From NCBI GenBank assembly GCA_964401045.1, contig CAYNXB010000064.1, positions 1-15,436 of the forward strand: a stretch of 15,436 nt of DNA. Reading direction: 5' to 3'. Shown one piece after another: positions 7,335 to 14,446 of the stretch. Origin of the DNA: CAYNXB01 sp964401045 (GTDB lineage: Bacteria; Pseudomonadota; Alphaproteobacteria; Sphingomonadales; Sphingomonadaceae). The position numbers and the translations under genes are program-made. Each line of letters begins with the position of its first letter. Position 1 is the first letter of the stretch. The notes beneath the pieces were generated by a model that was not told where the DNA came from, ran no database searches, and saw nothing but the letters and a program-made list of their open reading frames with translations.

Positions 7335-7832
7335 TCAGCCGTGCATGCTGCCCCAGGTCGAGCATTCGGGATCGCCTGCGACCAGCTGGCGGCGCAGCGC
7401 GGCGCGGGCGAGGCGTTCGACCTCGACCTTGCGGCGCGCGGCGGCAAGTGGCTGGAGCGGGGCGGGGCGGACGATCTCCGCGTCGTAGCCGTCGGCAACG
7501 ATTATTCCGCAGCACTCCGGCCGGAAACCGGGCTGCTCGAGGCATGCGCGGTCGAGCTCGCACGACAGGCCCCAGTAGAAGCGGTCACAAAAATCGAGGT
7601 AATCGAACCACTTGCCGTCGCCCAGCAAGTCCGCCCGGGCGGTCTTGATTTCGACGATGATGATCTGCCCTTTGGCGTCGATCCCCATCAGGTCCGCCCG
7701 GCGGCCGTTACGAAGCGGCATCTCGCCGATGCACCAGATGTCGTTGCGCGCGAACAGGCGGCAGATGCCGCGTGCGACGGCTTGCGCGCGGCGGGTGTCT
7801 TCGTCGGCGAGGCGGAGAACGGATTCGGGCAT
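7335..7832 (-). CDS. mmcB: MmcB-family DNA repair protein
   Basis: The 165-residue cytoplasmic protein matches the MmcB family (formerly a DUF), which protects Caulobacter from mitomycin C as part of the SOS regulon; that function is from the family, not shown here. The sequence has the hallmarks of a PD-(D/E)XK nuclease-like fold: Glu37 in CIGEMPL, Asp47 in RRADLMGID, and Glu61-Ile-Lys63 in IIIVEIKTARADLLGDGKW, followed by WFDYLDFCDRFYWGL. Length is close to that of known members. The ATG at 7832 is chosen because it opens the conserved region. No Shine-Dalgarno sequence is evident, and a LexA-type box sits only 12 bases upstream. The gene is divergent from the TPR gene and ends about 200 bases before the desaturase gene. 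A much longer in-frame extension reaches 9824 but is only the antisense shadow of the TPR gene. Confidence 0.92.
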   Translation of the reverse strand: MPESVLRLADEDTRRAQAVARGICRLFARNDIWCIGEMPLRNGRRADLMGIDAKGQIIIVEIKTARADLLGDGKWFDYLDFCDRFYWGLSCELDRACLEQPGFRPECCGIIVADGYDAEIVRPAPLQPLAAARRKVEVERLARAALRRQLVAGDPECSTWGSMHG

Positions 7833-7844
7833 GGCCGGAGACTG

Positions 7845-7859
7845 GAACGAAGCGAGAAC
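7845..7859 (-). promoter_or_regulatory. LexA (SOS) box upstream of mmcB
   Basis: On the minus strand the site reads GTTC TCGCTTC GTTC, an exact match to the alphaproteobacterial LexA direct repeat GTTC-N7-GTTC. It ends 12 bases before the mmcB ATG. mmcB is a known LexA target in Caulobacter, so site and gene support each other. The site lies in the 99-base divergent gap and might also touch the TPR gene promoter. Confidence 0.8.
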
Positions 7860-7931
7860 CCGGTCAACCCCGGTTCGCCGCACGAGAGTTCCATGGTAGA
7901 GTGTGCCGGGGTCGCGAACGGGGGATTCGCC

Positions 7932-9689
7932 GTGCTCAATCTTTTCGCGCTCGTCGCCGCACTGGCGGGTTTTGGCGGCAATTCGGAGCCCTCCCCGGCA
8001 GCGCTTGCTGCGCTCGACCCGACGCGTGACGGACGGCTCGCCTGCCGCGGCCTCGATGCCTCTGGCGTGACGCTCGCTACCCGGCTGCGGCTGGCCGGGC
8101 GATTCGCGGAGGCGAACGGCGCGGGGCCGGTGAGCGCCGGGCTCTACGATCGCATTCCCAGGACAGACTTGCCGCTCGGCGCGATCGATCCGCTGGCCCG
8201 GCGCTATTTCGAGCAGGGCCTCGCGCTGGCCGACGGATTCAACCACAAGGCCGCGATTCGATCGTTCCGCCAGGCTCAGACGCTCGCGCCCGATTGCGCG
8301 CTGTGCTTCTGGGGTGAGGCGCTTGCCAACGGGCCCAACATCAACGCCGGAATGGATGACGCGGCGAACAGGGCGGCGCTCGCCGCGCTTGAGCGGGCAA
8401 AAGCGCTCGCGGGAGCATCGGAGCCGCTGGTCGGCGAGCTGGTGGCGGCGCAATCGGCTCGCTATTCGGCCGCGCCGGATGCCGACCGCGCGGCTCTCGA
8501 TGGCGCTTACGCCGATGCGATGCTCGGGATCGCCCGGCGCCATGCCGACAGCGACGACGTCGCGATCCTCTCCGCCGAGGCGGCGATGAATACCACTGCG
8601 TGGAACTACTTCGATCCGGCCACCGGCACGGCGCGCCCGCGAGTCGCGGAAGCGATCGGACTGGTCGAGGCGGTGATGCGCCGCTCGCCCGCCGATGCGC
8701 AGGCCGCGCATCTCTACATTCACCTGCTCGAAGCGCAGGACCCAAGGCGTGCCGAAGCTGCGGCCGATGCGCTGCGGCAATCGCGCGCGCCCGCGCTCGG
8801 CCACCTCGTGCACATGCCGGCGCACATCTACTATCGGCTTGGGCGTTACCGCGATTCGATCGATGTGAACCGCGATGCCGCGCGGGCGGACGAGGCCTAT
8901 CTCGCGCTTGCCGGCGATGACGGGATCTATCGCTACGGGTATTACCCGCACAACGTGCACTTCCTGCTCACCTCGGCGCAGATGATGGGTGATGTCGGCA
9001 TGGTGATGAGCGAGAGCGCGCGGCTGTCGCGCCTGCTCAGCGTGACGGCGGCACGCGAGTTGCCGTGGATTCAGGCGATCCACGCCGCGCCGGGCTTCGC
9101 ACTGGCGCAATATGGCTCGCCCGAGGCGACGCTGGCGCTCACCGCGCGGCCGAGCGAGCTCGCCTATGTCGAGGCAATGCGGCGCTATGCGCGGGCGGTT
9201 GCCTATGCGCGGGCGGGCGACGACGCCGGGTTCGGTGTCGAGTATGCGGCGCTGACCGCGAGCGCATCGGCCCCTGGCGTCACGGACATGGCCGCGCTTG
9301 GCTTTCCCGCGCCCGACATCGTGAAGCTCGCCGCGGCCGTCGCGCAGGGACGGCACGCTTATTCGAAACGGCGGTACCGCGCCGCCGCCGACCATTATCG
9401 CCGCGCGGTCGAATTGCAGAGGCTGATCCCCTACAACGAGCCGCCGTTCTGGTATTACCCGGTCAGCCAGTCGCTGGGCGCGGCGCTCTATTCCGCGGGC
9501 GATTACAACGGTGCGCGCGCGGCGTTCCGCGCGGCGCTGTTCGATGCGCCCAACGACGGGCTCGCGCTTTATGGATTGGCGCAGACCGAGCGGAGGCTCG
9601 GGCACCGGGTCGAGGCGCAGGCAGCGGATGCGGCGCTCGACAAGCTCTGGGCCGGCGACCGCGCCTTGCTTGCGATGGACCGGATCTAG
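7932..9689 (+). CDS. Exported tetratricopeptide repeat protein
   Basis: The 585-residue protein opens with a short hydrophobic signal-like segment (MLNLFALVAALAGFGG) and is otherwise helical. TPR-like helices are clear at about 90-125 (RYFEQGLALADGFNHKAAIR and SFRQAQTLAPDCALC) and near the C-terminus (RYRAAADHYRRAVELQ, DYNGARAAFRAALFDAPNDG). Other conserved elements of this uncharacterised TPR family are visible: C-A-L-C at 122-125 followed by FWGEALANGPNIN, HLYIH at 260-264, HMPAHIYYRLGRY from 294, and YYPHNVHFL. The GTG at 7932 is preferred because GGGGGA lies six bases upstream and it begins the signal segment. An ATG at 7893 would add 13 residues without a good ribosome site. The gene diverges from mmcB and ends one base before the convergent hypothetical gene. 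Its function is unknown; a periplasmic protein-binding role is only an inference. Confidence 0.85.
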   Translation: MLNLFALVAALAGFGGNSEPSPAALAALDPTRDGRLACRGLDASGVTLATRLRLAGRFAEANGAGPVSAGLYDRIPRTDLPLGAIDPLARRYFEQGLALADGFNHKAAIRSFRQAQTLAPDCALCFWGEALANGPNINAGMDDAANRAALAALERAKALAGASEPLVGELVAAQSARYSAAPDADRAALDGAYADAMLGIARRHADSDDVAILSAEAAMNTTAWNYFDPATGTARPRVAEAIGLVEAVMRRSPADAQAAHLYIHLLEAQDPRRAEAAADALRQSRAPALGHLVHMPAHIYYRLGRYRDSIDVNRDAARADEAYLALAGDDGIYRYGYYPHNVHFLLTSAQMMGDVGMVMSESARLSRLLSVTAARELPWIQAIHAAPGFALAQYGSPEATLALTARPSELAYVEAMRRYARAVAYARAGDDAGFGVEYAALTASASAPGVTDMAALGFPAPDIVKLAAAVAQGRHAYSKRRYRAAADHYRRAVELQRLIPYNEPPFWYYPVSQSLGAALYSAGDYNGARAAFRAALFDAPNDGLALYGLAQTERRLGHRVEAQAADAALDKLWAGDRALLAMDRI

Positions 9690-9690
9690 C

Positions 9691-10125
9691 TCAGGCGGTG
9701 CGCCGCGGGCCCATGGCTCCGGCGGGCGGCGCGAGCGCGAGCACCGCGGCGCGCGCGGCCACGAACTCGCGCCACAGCGCGCGCGCCGCGTGGGTCGCGT
9801 CGATTCCGCGGGCGTTGACGGCAAGCAGCGCGGCGATGCCGGGCTCCATCACCGCGATCAGATCGTCGATGCCGTTCTCGGCCAGCGCGCGGCGGCCGGG
9901 ACTGGCGTCACGGATCATCGCCGGGAAGTTGCGGAGCTCGGCCGCGCTCTTCTCCGGCTCCTCGCCCGCGAGCGCGCAAACCACTGCGCCGGCTTCGTGC
10001 AGCGCGGCCCATTTGGAGCCAATGCCGGTGGGCGCGGGCGGAAACGGCGCGCGGCCGTTGCCCGACGCCGATTCTCCCGACTCGGTCGTGGTACGCGGCG
10101 GGAAGCCTGGCGGGACGAGGTTCAT
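9691..10125 (-). CDS. Small hypothetical protein downstream of two glycosyltransferases
   Basis: I do not recognise this 144-residue protein. The first 30 residues are Pro/Ser/Gly-rich and probably disordered. From about 38 it is helical, with segments KWAALHEAGAVVCALAG, KSAAELRNFPAMIRDAS, RRALAENGIDDLIAVMEPGIAALLAVNARG and a long helix THAARALWREFVAARAAVLAL. No signal peptide or clear membrane span is present. The ATG at 10125 is preceded by GGAGAGG, very close to the start. A longer in-frame form from 10257 would run into the upstream glycosyltransferase gene and is unlikely. The gene follows that glycosyltransferase by 35 bases on the same strand and is probably co-transcribed. It ends one base from the stop of the TPR gene on the other strand. 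Plus-strand reading frames over this area run on from the TPR gene and look like shadows. Confidence 0.7.
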   Translation of the reverse strand: MNLVPPGFPPRTTTESGESASGNGRAPFPPAPTGIGSKWAALHEAGAVVCALAGEEPEKSAAELRNFPAMIRDASPGRRALAENGIDDLIAVMEPGIAALLAVNARGIDATHAARALWREFVAARAAVLALAPPAGAMGPRRTA

Positions 10126-10160
10126 CCTCTCCACATAGCCCGGTGCGGCTTGCAAAATGG

Positions 10161-11096
10161 TTAGCGCGGCGTTTGCCCTGCCGGGGGCGCAGGCTTGCGC
10201 GGGCTTGGCGCGACCGGCTCGAGCACCACGGTGATCGCGGTTTCGGTGCGCACCCACATGCTCGTCGCGAGCTTATGCCCTGGGTTCTGCGCCACGACGA
10301 AGCGTAGTGGCAGCGGCTTGGCGGCGCCCGCGGCGTACCACCGCCCGACCACCTGGCGCACGCCGGCCATCAGCTTGCACCGCTCCGCCAGCGGCAGGTT
10401 GCCGGTGCCGCCGCGCTGGAGCGAGATCGCCCGCTTGGCATGGCCGTAGCAGGTGTTGACCAGTTCGTTCTCGCTCCGGTCGCGCATGCCCGCGAGGAGG
10501 TGCCGCTCGCCATCGTCATGCGGGATCGCGGTGGTGAGATCGGCCGAATAGCGCTGCTGCCGGACCCCGAGCAGGGCGAGCCGCTCGTACAGATCGGTGT
10601 CCTCGTAGCCCCAGCCTTCGAACACCTCGTCGTAGCCTTCGATCGCGGCGAAATCCGCGGCGCGGCAGGCGAAGCTGCCGAACTCGCCTTTGTCGCGCCG
10701 GAACTGCGGGCGGTAGAAATTGCCCGGGCGCAGCCCGGCGCGCAGCGCGTCGCCCAACCCGGTCGCCATCAGGATATCGGCGTCGACGAAGAACAGCCAT
10801 TCGCTCGTCGCCGCTGCCGCACCGGCGTTGCGCGCGCGGCTGGCGTTGAACCCCGCCTGTCCGGGAACGCGCACGACCCTGGCCTGCGGGAACGCGTCCT
10901 CGACCCAGTCGCCGGTGCTGTCCGGGCACGAGTAATCGACCACGATCAGCTCGTCGGGCTGCTGTGCCGCCATCGTCGGCAGGGTTTGCTTCAGATGGTG
11001 CAGGCGGCCCTTGCAGATGGTGATGAACGCGATCGTCGGGCCCTTCGCCGCGGGCGCGCCGGGGCGCTCAGACGGTACCGGGGACGGTCGGGCCAT
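10161..11096 (-). CDS. Family 2 glycosyltransferase (paralogue A)
   Basis: The 311-residue cytoplasmic enzyme has a GT-A fold. Seen: the opening strand PTIAFITICKGRLHHLKQTL (about 20-39), DELIVVDYSCPDSTGDWV, GFNASRARNAGA, the metal/sugar-nucleotide motif FFVDADI, and the acceptor-side motif GWGYEDTDLYERL, which resembles the galactosyltransferase C-terminal (Glyco_transf_7C) region. It likely transfers a hexose from a nucleotide sugar to a surface glycan or lipid; donor and acceptor are unknown. Its start ATG is seven bases after the stop of the next glycosyltransferase gene, with AGGTGG overlapping that stop codon, so the two are translated from one message. Compared with its neighbour it has a longer Pro-rich C-terminal tail (VAPSPRKPAPPAGQTPR). 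About half of the residues align identically with the neighbour by eye. Confidence 0.88.
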   Translation of the reverse strand: MARPSPVPSERPGAPAAKGPTIAFITICKGRLHHLKQTLPTMAAQQPDELIVVDYSCPDSTGDWVEDAFPQARVVRVPGQAGFNASRARNAGAAAATSEWLFFVDADILMATGLGDALRAGLRPGNFYRPQFRRDKGEFGSFACRAADFAAIEGYDEVFEGWGYEDTDLYERLALLGVRQQRYSADLTTAIPHDDGERHLLAGMRDRSENELVNTCYGHAKRAISLQRGGTGNLPLAERCKLMAGVRQVVGRWYAAGAAKPLPLRFVVAQNPGHKLATSMWVRTETAITVVLEPVAPSPRKPAPPAGQTPR

Positions 11097-11103
11097 CGCC
11101 CAC

Positions 11104-12009
11104 CTATGGCCCGTGGACGATCACCGTCAACGTCCATTCGGAACGCACGTGCATGCGCCCGATCAGCCGCTGGGGCTCGTCGCGGCGGACGGTGAACTTG
11201 ACCTGCAGCTGCTGGCCCGCGCCGCCGGCGATCCACTTGCGCACGATCTGCCCGGTCTGCTGGCGCAAGGCGCGGCGGTCCTGCAGCGGCAGGTTGCCGG
11301 TGCCGCCGCGGAACAGCGAGATCTTTTGCTTGGCTTCGGCGTAACAGGCGTTGACGGTCCAGTTCTGCCACCGGTTGCCGAGGTCGGGCAACAGGTGCCG
11401 CTCGTCATTGGCGTGAAGGATCGCGGTCACCAGCCCGCTCGGATAATGGGCTTCCGCGACGCCGCCATGGCCGAGCCGCTGGTACATGTCGCGATCCTCG
11501 TAGCCCCAGCCCTCGATCACCTCGTCGAAGCCTTCGGCCCTGGCGAAATCGGCCGCGGCGCAGGCGAAGCTGCCGAACACCTGATGGGCCGGCGGGCCCT
11601 CTCCAGGCACCGGGCGGTAGAACTTGCCGGCTTCGAGCGTGCCGCGCAGCCATTCGCCGAGGCCCGGCTGGCAAGTGACGTCGGCGTCGATGAAGAACAG
11701 CCAGTCGCTCGCCGCCTCCGCCGCGCCCAGGTTGCGCGCGCGGCTGACATTGAAGCCCCCATCGGGCTGGCTGGCGCGCACCACCTTCGCCGCGGGGAAG
11801 TTCGTCTCGACCCAGTCGCCGGTGCCGTCGGGGCAGCCGTAGTCGACCACGATCAGCTCGTCCGGCGCCTGGGCGGCCATCGCCGGCAGCGTCTGCTTCA
11901 GGTGATGCAGCCGCCCCCGGCACGTGGTGACGAACGCGATGGTAGGCGCGATGGCAGGCGCGGGCGCGGGCGCGTCAGGACGCGAGGCGGTCGCCTTCTT
12001 GCGGGCCAA
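11104..12009 (-). CDS. Family 2 glycosyltransferase (paralogue B)
   Basis: This 301-residue enzyme is a tandem paralogue of the one just downstream. It shares PTIAFVTTCRGRLHHLKQTL, DELIVVDYGCPDGTGDWV, GGFNVSRARNLGA, the DXD-type motif FFIDADV and GWGYEDRDMYQRL, and the late block ISLFRGGTGNLPL. The N-terminus is a Lys/Ala/Pro-rich tail of about 20 residues and there is no membrane helix. The start is a TTG at 12009, supported by GGAG seven bases upstream; no ATG lies near the conserved core. Substrate is unknown, and divergence between the paralogues in the region around 100-130 (YRPQFRRDKGEFGS against YRPVPGEGPPAHQVFGS) suggests different donors or acceptors. It follows the secreted hypothetical gene by 24 bases and likely shares its promoter. 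Confidence 0.87.
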   Translation of the reverse strand: MARKKATASRPDAPAPAPAIAPTIAFVTTCRGRLHHLKQTLPAMAAQAPDELIVVDYGCPDGTGDWVETNFPAAKVVRASQPDGGFNVSRARNLGAAEAASDWLFFIDADVTCQPGLGEWLRGTLEAGKFYRPVPGEGPPAHQVFGSFACAAADFARAEGFDEVIEGWGYEDRDMYQRLGHGGVAEAHYPSGLVTAILHANDERHLLPDLGNRWQNWTVNACYAEAKQKISLFRGGTGNLPLQDRRALRQQTGQIVRKWIAGGAGQQLQVKFTVRRDEPQRLIGRMHVRSEWTLTVIVHGP

Positions 12010-12033
12010 TCCGTGTCTCCGCGCCTCAGCCCG

Positions 12034-12888
12034 TCAGTCGGCGGGCGGCGGACCGAACGGGTCGTCCGGGTTTTGGGGATTGCCGTCGAGATCGAGATCG
12101 ACATCGGCGCCTTTCTCGTCGTCGGACGTCAGGCGGTTGTTCTCCGCGCACACGTATTCGCGCAGCGGCTCGGTGTCGCGCTTGAACGCCACATGCATGA
12201 CGTAGGGCTGGGCCAAAACGTCGGGATCGGTGATCGTCATCTCGTCCACCAGCATGTCCGGCGTGACGAGATAGATGCGCTCACGAATCTTCATGTTCTC
12301 GCCGTGCGGCACGCCCGGACCGAGATTGGATTGCATGCTGAAGCCGACCGTGTCGACGACCAGCACGCTGCCGTCCCAATGGGCGACCGACGAGCCGTTG
12401 AAGAACGGATCGGGATCCTCGGGCAGGGCGCGGCCGTCCGTATACAGCCAGCGGGTCTGTTCGTAGGCTTCGGTGTAGAGCGTCACCCGGCCCGGCTGGT
12501 AGCTGATCTCGATCGGATAGGGCTGTTGCATGACGCCCGGCATGCCCGGCGGCAGGCAGTGCGCCTGGGCATAGAGCGGCGGGCCGGTGTCCTTGTACTT
12601 GGCGTTCCACGCATCGAGCTTGGCTTGCGCGGCAGGGGTGAGTTGCATCCCCGCGCCGCGGCTGCCGAACAGCGCCTGCCAGTCCGGATACCAGATTCCC
12701 GTCAGGTCCGGCCACGAGGTCACCGCCTGGTACCCGGTGGCGGGCGGCACGTTGGCCATCGGTTTGGTGATGTCGGGCCGCGGCTGTGCCGGCGCGGGCG
12801 CAGGTCCGTCCTGCGCCATCGCGGGCGCGACCAGCGCGAGCGCTGCGATCCCCGCCAGCGCGCGCGAAACTGTGGTGAGACCCTTCAT
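12034..12888 (-). CDS. Secreted protein of unknown function
   Basis: The 284-residue product has a good Sec signal peptide (MKGLTTVSRALAGIAALALV, then APAMA-QDG as the likely cleavage site), a Pro/Ala-rich spacer, and a beta-rich domain. It belongs to a broad uncharacterised periplasmic family recognisable from SWPDLTGIWYPDW, AQAHCLPPGMPGVMQQPYPIE, TDGRALPEDPDPFFNGSSVAHWDGSVLVVDT and GENMKIRERIYLVTPDMLVDEMTITDPDVL. Two Cys are present in the mature part (CLPPG and EYVCAEN) and could form a disulfide. The last 35 residues are strongly acidic (DDEKGADVDLDLDGNPQNPDDPF) and could bind cations. The ATG at 12888 follows GGAGAGAGGG; a TTG at 12903 is less likely. It diverges from a DUF6152 gene, a pairing I recall from related genomes but cannot check here. 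Confidence 0.8.
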   Translation of the reverse strand: MKGLTTVSRALAGIAALALVAPAMAQDGPAPAPAQPRPDITKPMANVPPATGYQAVTSWPDLTGIWYPDWQALFGSRGAGMQLTPAAQAKLDAWNAKYKDTGPPLYAQAHCLPPGMPGVMQQPYPIEISYQPGRVTLYTEAYEQTRWLYTDGRALPEDPDPFFNGSSVAHWDGSVLVVDTVGFSMQSNLGPGVPHGENMKIRERIYLVTPDMLVDEMTITDPDVLAQPYVMHVAFKRDTEPLREYVCAENNRLTSDDEKGADVDLDLDGNPQNPDDPFGPPPAD

Positions 12889-13065
12889 TTCCCTCTCTCC
12901 CAAGTCCCGGCTGCCTGCCCACGTAGCCGTTGGGGCAGCGTGGAGCGAGAACGCGATTCAAGTCAAGCAGCGGTTGATTAAGTCCGCCTGGATCGTCAGA
13001 GAAAAGGCGGGCAAGGATCAATCCGGGGTTCATTCCCGGGTGTTACGCGGGGTATGGAGAGGGTC

Positions 13066-13500
13066 ATGGCAACAACATTTTTCCGCCGCAAGGCGATCGC
13101 CGCATCGGCCGCGCTGACGGGCGTGCTTCTTGCCGTGGCCATTCCGGCCGCCGCACATCATTCGACCGCGATGTTCGAATGGGGCAAGGAATTGCCGATG
13201 AAGAACGTGACGGTGGAGAAGTGGGACTGGAGCAACCCGCACACCTACCTCTACGTCAAGGACAGCAAGGGTCAGCGCTGGGCGTTCGAGGGGATGAGCC
13301 CGAACCACCTGGTGCGCTTCGGCTGGGGCAAGCGCTCGGTCCAGCCGGGCGACAAGATCGATATCACCTACTATCCGCTGCGCGATGGCCGCCACGGCGG
13401 CTTCAACGTCACCATCACCAAGGCGGACGGAAAGCAGTACAAGCAGTTCGGCGACGCTGGCTCGCGCACGGCCCAGGCCCAGGCCAGCGGCAAGTCGTAA
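13066..13500 (+). CDS. DUF6152 family secreted protein
   Basis: The 144-residue protein has an Arg-Arg-Lys N-terminus and a hydrophobic signal segment ending near AAA-HHS, so the mature form begins with a double histidine. The following pattern HHSTAMFEWGKELPMKNVTV, WSNPHTYLYVK, FEGMSPNHLVRFGWGKRSVQPGDKIDITYYPLRDGRHGGF is that of DUF6152, small beta-rich periplasmic proteins of unknown function. Conserved His/Asn residues hint at a metal site, which is inference only. The ATG at 13066 is chosen for the GGAGAGG six bases upstream; an ATG at 13054 would include that ribosome site in the gene. It is transcribed away from the secreted hypothetical gene through a 177-base divergent gap, and ends at a strong intrinsic terminator. 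Confidence 0.85.
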   Translation: MATTFFRRKAIAASAALTGVLLAVAIPAAAHHSTAMFEWGKELPMKNVTVEKWDWSNPHTYLYVKDSKGQRWAFEGMSPNHLVRFGWGKRSVQPGDKIDITYYPLRDGRHGGFNVTITKADGKQYKQFGDAGSRTAQAQASGKS

Positions 13501-13508
13501 TTCGGGCG

Positions 13509-13533
13509 CGCCGGACGGGGTCCGGCGGTTTTA
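13509..13533 (+). terminator. Rho-independent terminator after the DUF6152 gene
   Basis: An eight-base perfect stem, CGCCGGAC (13509-13516) with GTCCGGCG (13520-13527), closes a GGG loop and is followed by GTTTTA. It begins nine bases after the stop codon and separates the DUF6152 gene from the tRNA. Confidence 0.8.
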
Positions 13534-13576
13534 CCTTGGCGCTGCTGCCGAGCATTGCTAGGCGCGCACCCGGCCG

Positions 13577-13653
<77 letters not shown>

Positions 13654-13751
13654 TTTATCCACCACTCCAGAATAGAACCGGGCACCTCAGCATCGTCGGG
13701 CTCGATCGGCGGCGTCGATCTCGGGGCCAATCGGCGCCTGGCTGGTTCGGC

Positions 13752-13983
13752 TAGGCCGCGATCAAATCCGAACAGCTGTAAGATATCGGTCCAGAAGATG
13801 ATGCCGGCATTACCCGGTGCGAAGTATGCGCGGTCACCATCTGATAGAGATGGCCGACCGCCGCGCCCGGCGTGAAGATACTAGGGCCGAGCACGGCTGC
13901 CAGGCGCAGACGAGCACGAGTAAGCTCAGCGAATAGCTCGACATCACGAATGTTACGGCCGCTTTGATCAGATCAGCCAGCAT
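13752..13983 (-). pseudogene. Decayed DUF6790-like membrane protein gene
   Basis: Between the tRNA and the EamA gene no intact gene is present, but the minus strand holds pieces of one. An ATG at 13983 opens MLADLIKAAVTFVMSSYSLS, a typical start of the small four-helix DUF6790 family. The reading frame then jumps directly to RLRLAAVLGPSIFTPGAAVG and HLYQMVTAHT, and after one more frameshift to APGNAGIIFWTDILQLFGF, which match the family's C-terminal part. The middle (about 80-90 residues) is missing and three different frames are needed. The family match is from memory of DUF6790 sequences, so it is moderately sure; the broken state is direct. The remaining bases from 13654 to 13751 show nothing recognisable. 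Confidence 0.62.
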
Positions 13984-13995
13984 GATGGAACATCC

Positions 13996-14433
13996 TCAAC
14001 GTGAGACGGAAATGACCGTCGCCCCGGCGCAGATCAAAAGAGTGCCGAGGGCGACGAGCGAGAGATTGAGGTTGCGCCATTCAGAAAAGGCCACGCCGCC
14101 GACAAGGACGGCGATCAGGGCATTGCTGTTGGTCAATGGCGCGATGACGGAAACCGGGAGTTTGAGCACGCCCATCCCATAGGCCATGCAGGCAATTGCC
14201 AATGTCCAGGTCGTCCCCATCGCGGCGGCGAGCATCACGGGCCAGGCCGAAAGTACTGCGCCACCTGTCCAGAGGAAGGCTGACCAGCCGAGCAGGGCCA
14301 CGACGCTGCCAACGACCCCCAGATAGAGGGGAATGGATGCGCCGGCGCCCAGGCTCGCCCGCATGAGCACAGTACCGAGCCCGAGGCAGACGGCGGGAAT
14401 GGCTCCGCCGATGAAAAATCCGGAAAGTGTCAT
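13996..14433 (-). CDS. Single-domain EamA/DMT-type transporter
   Basis: The 145-residue integral membrane protein has five hydrophobic helices (about 5-26, 34-55, 64-88, 93-115, 122-142) and ends with the EamA-like pattern LTNSNALIAVLVGGVAFSEW, LSLVALGTLLICAGATVISV. Full-length DMT transporters have two such domains in about 300 residues, so this is a half-size member that would have to dimerise, as small multidrug-type proteins do. Its substrate is unknown. The ATG at 14433 follows the stop of the DUF1398 gene by 13 bases, so they share a transcript. An in-frame extension to 14682 reads through the other gene in a different frame and is rejected. The broken DUF6790-like gene lies 12 bases downstream of its stop. 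Confidence 0.8.
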   Translation of the reverse strand: MTLSGFFIGGAIPAVCLGLGTVLMRASLGAGASIPLYLGVVGSVVALLGWSAFLWTGGAVLSAWPVMLAAAMGTTWTLAIACMAYGMGVLKLPVSVIAPLTNSNALIAVLVGGVAFSEWRNLNLSLVALGTLLICAGATVISVSR

Positions 14434-14446
14434 GACCGGTACCCCG

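Noticed and set aside
7833..9824. Long open frame antisense to the TPR gene, in frame with mmcB
   Set aside because: It is Arg-rich and without recognisable domains, while the opposite strand encodes a coherent TPR protein; only the 165-residue end is mmcB.
11011..12981. 656-codon open frame on the plus strand across both glycosyltransferase genes
   Set aside because: It mirrors two clear enzymes on the minus strand; long antisense frames are expected in GC-rich DNA.
12889..13065. Promoter boxes in the divergent gap, such as TTGACT on the minus strand and TTGATT on the plus strand
   Set aside because: No convincing -10 element lies at the proper spacing, so the promoters are left unplaced.
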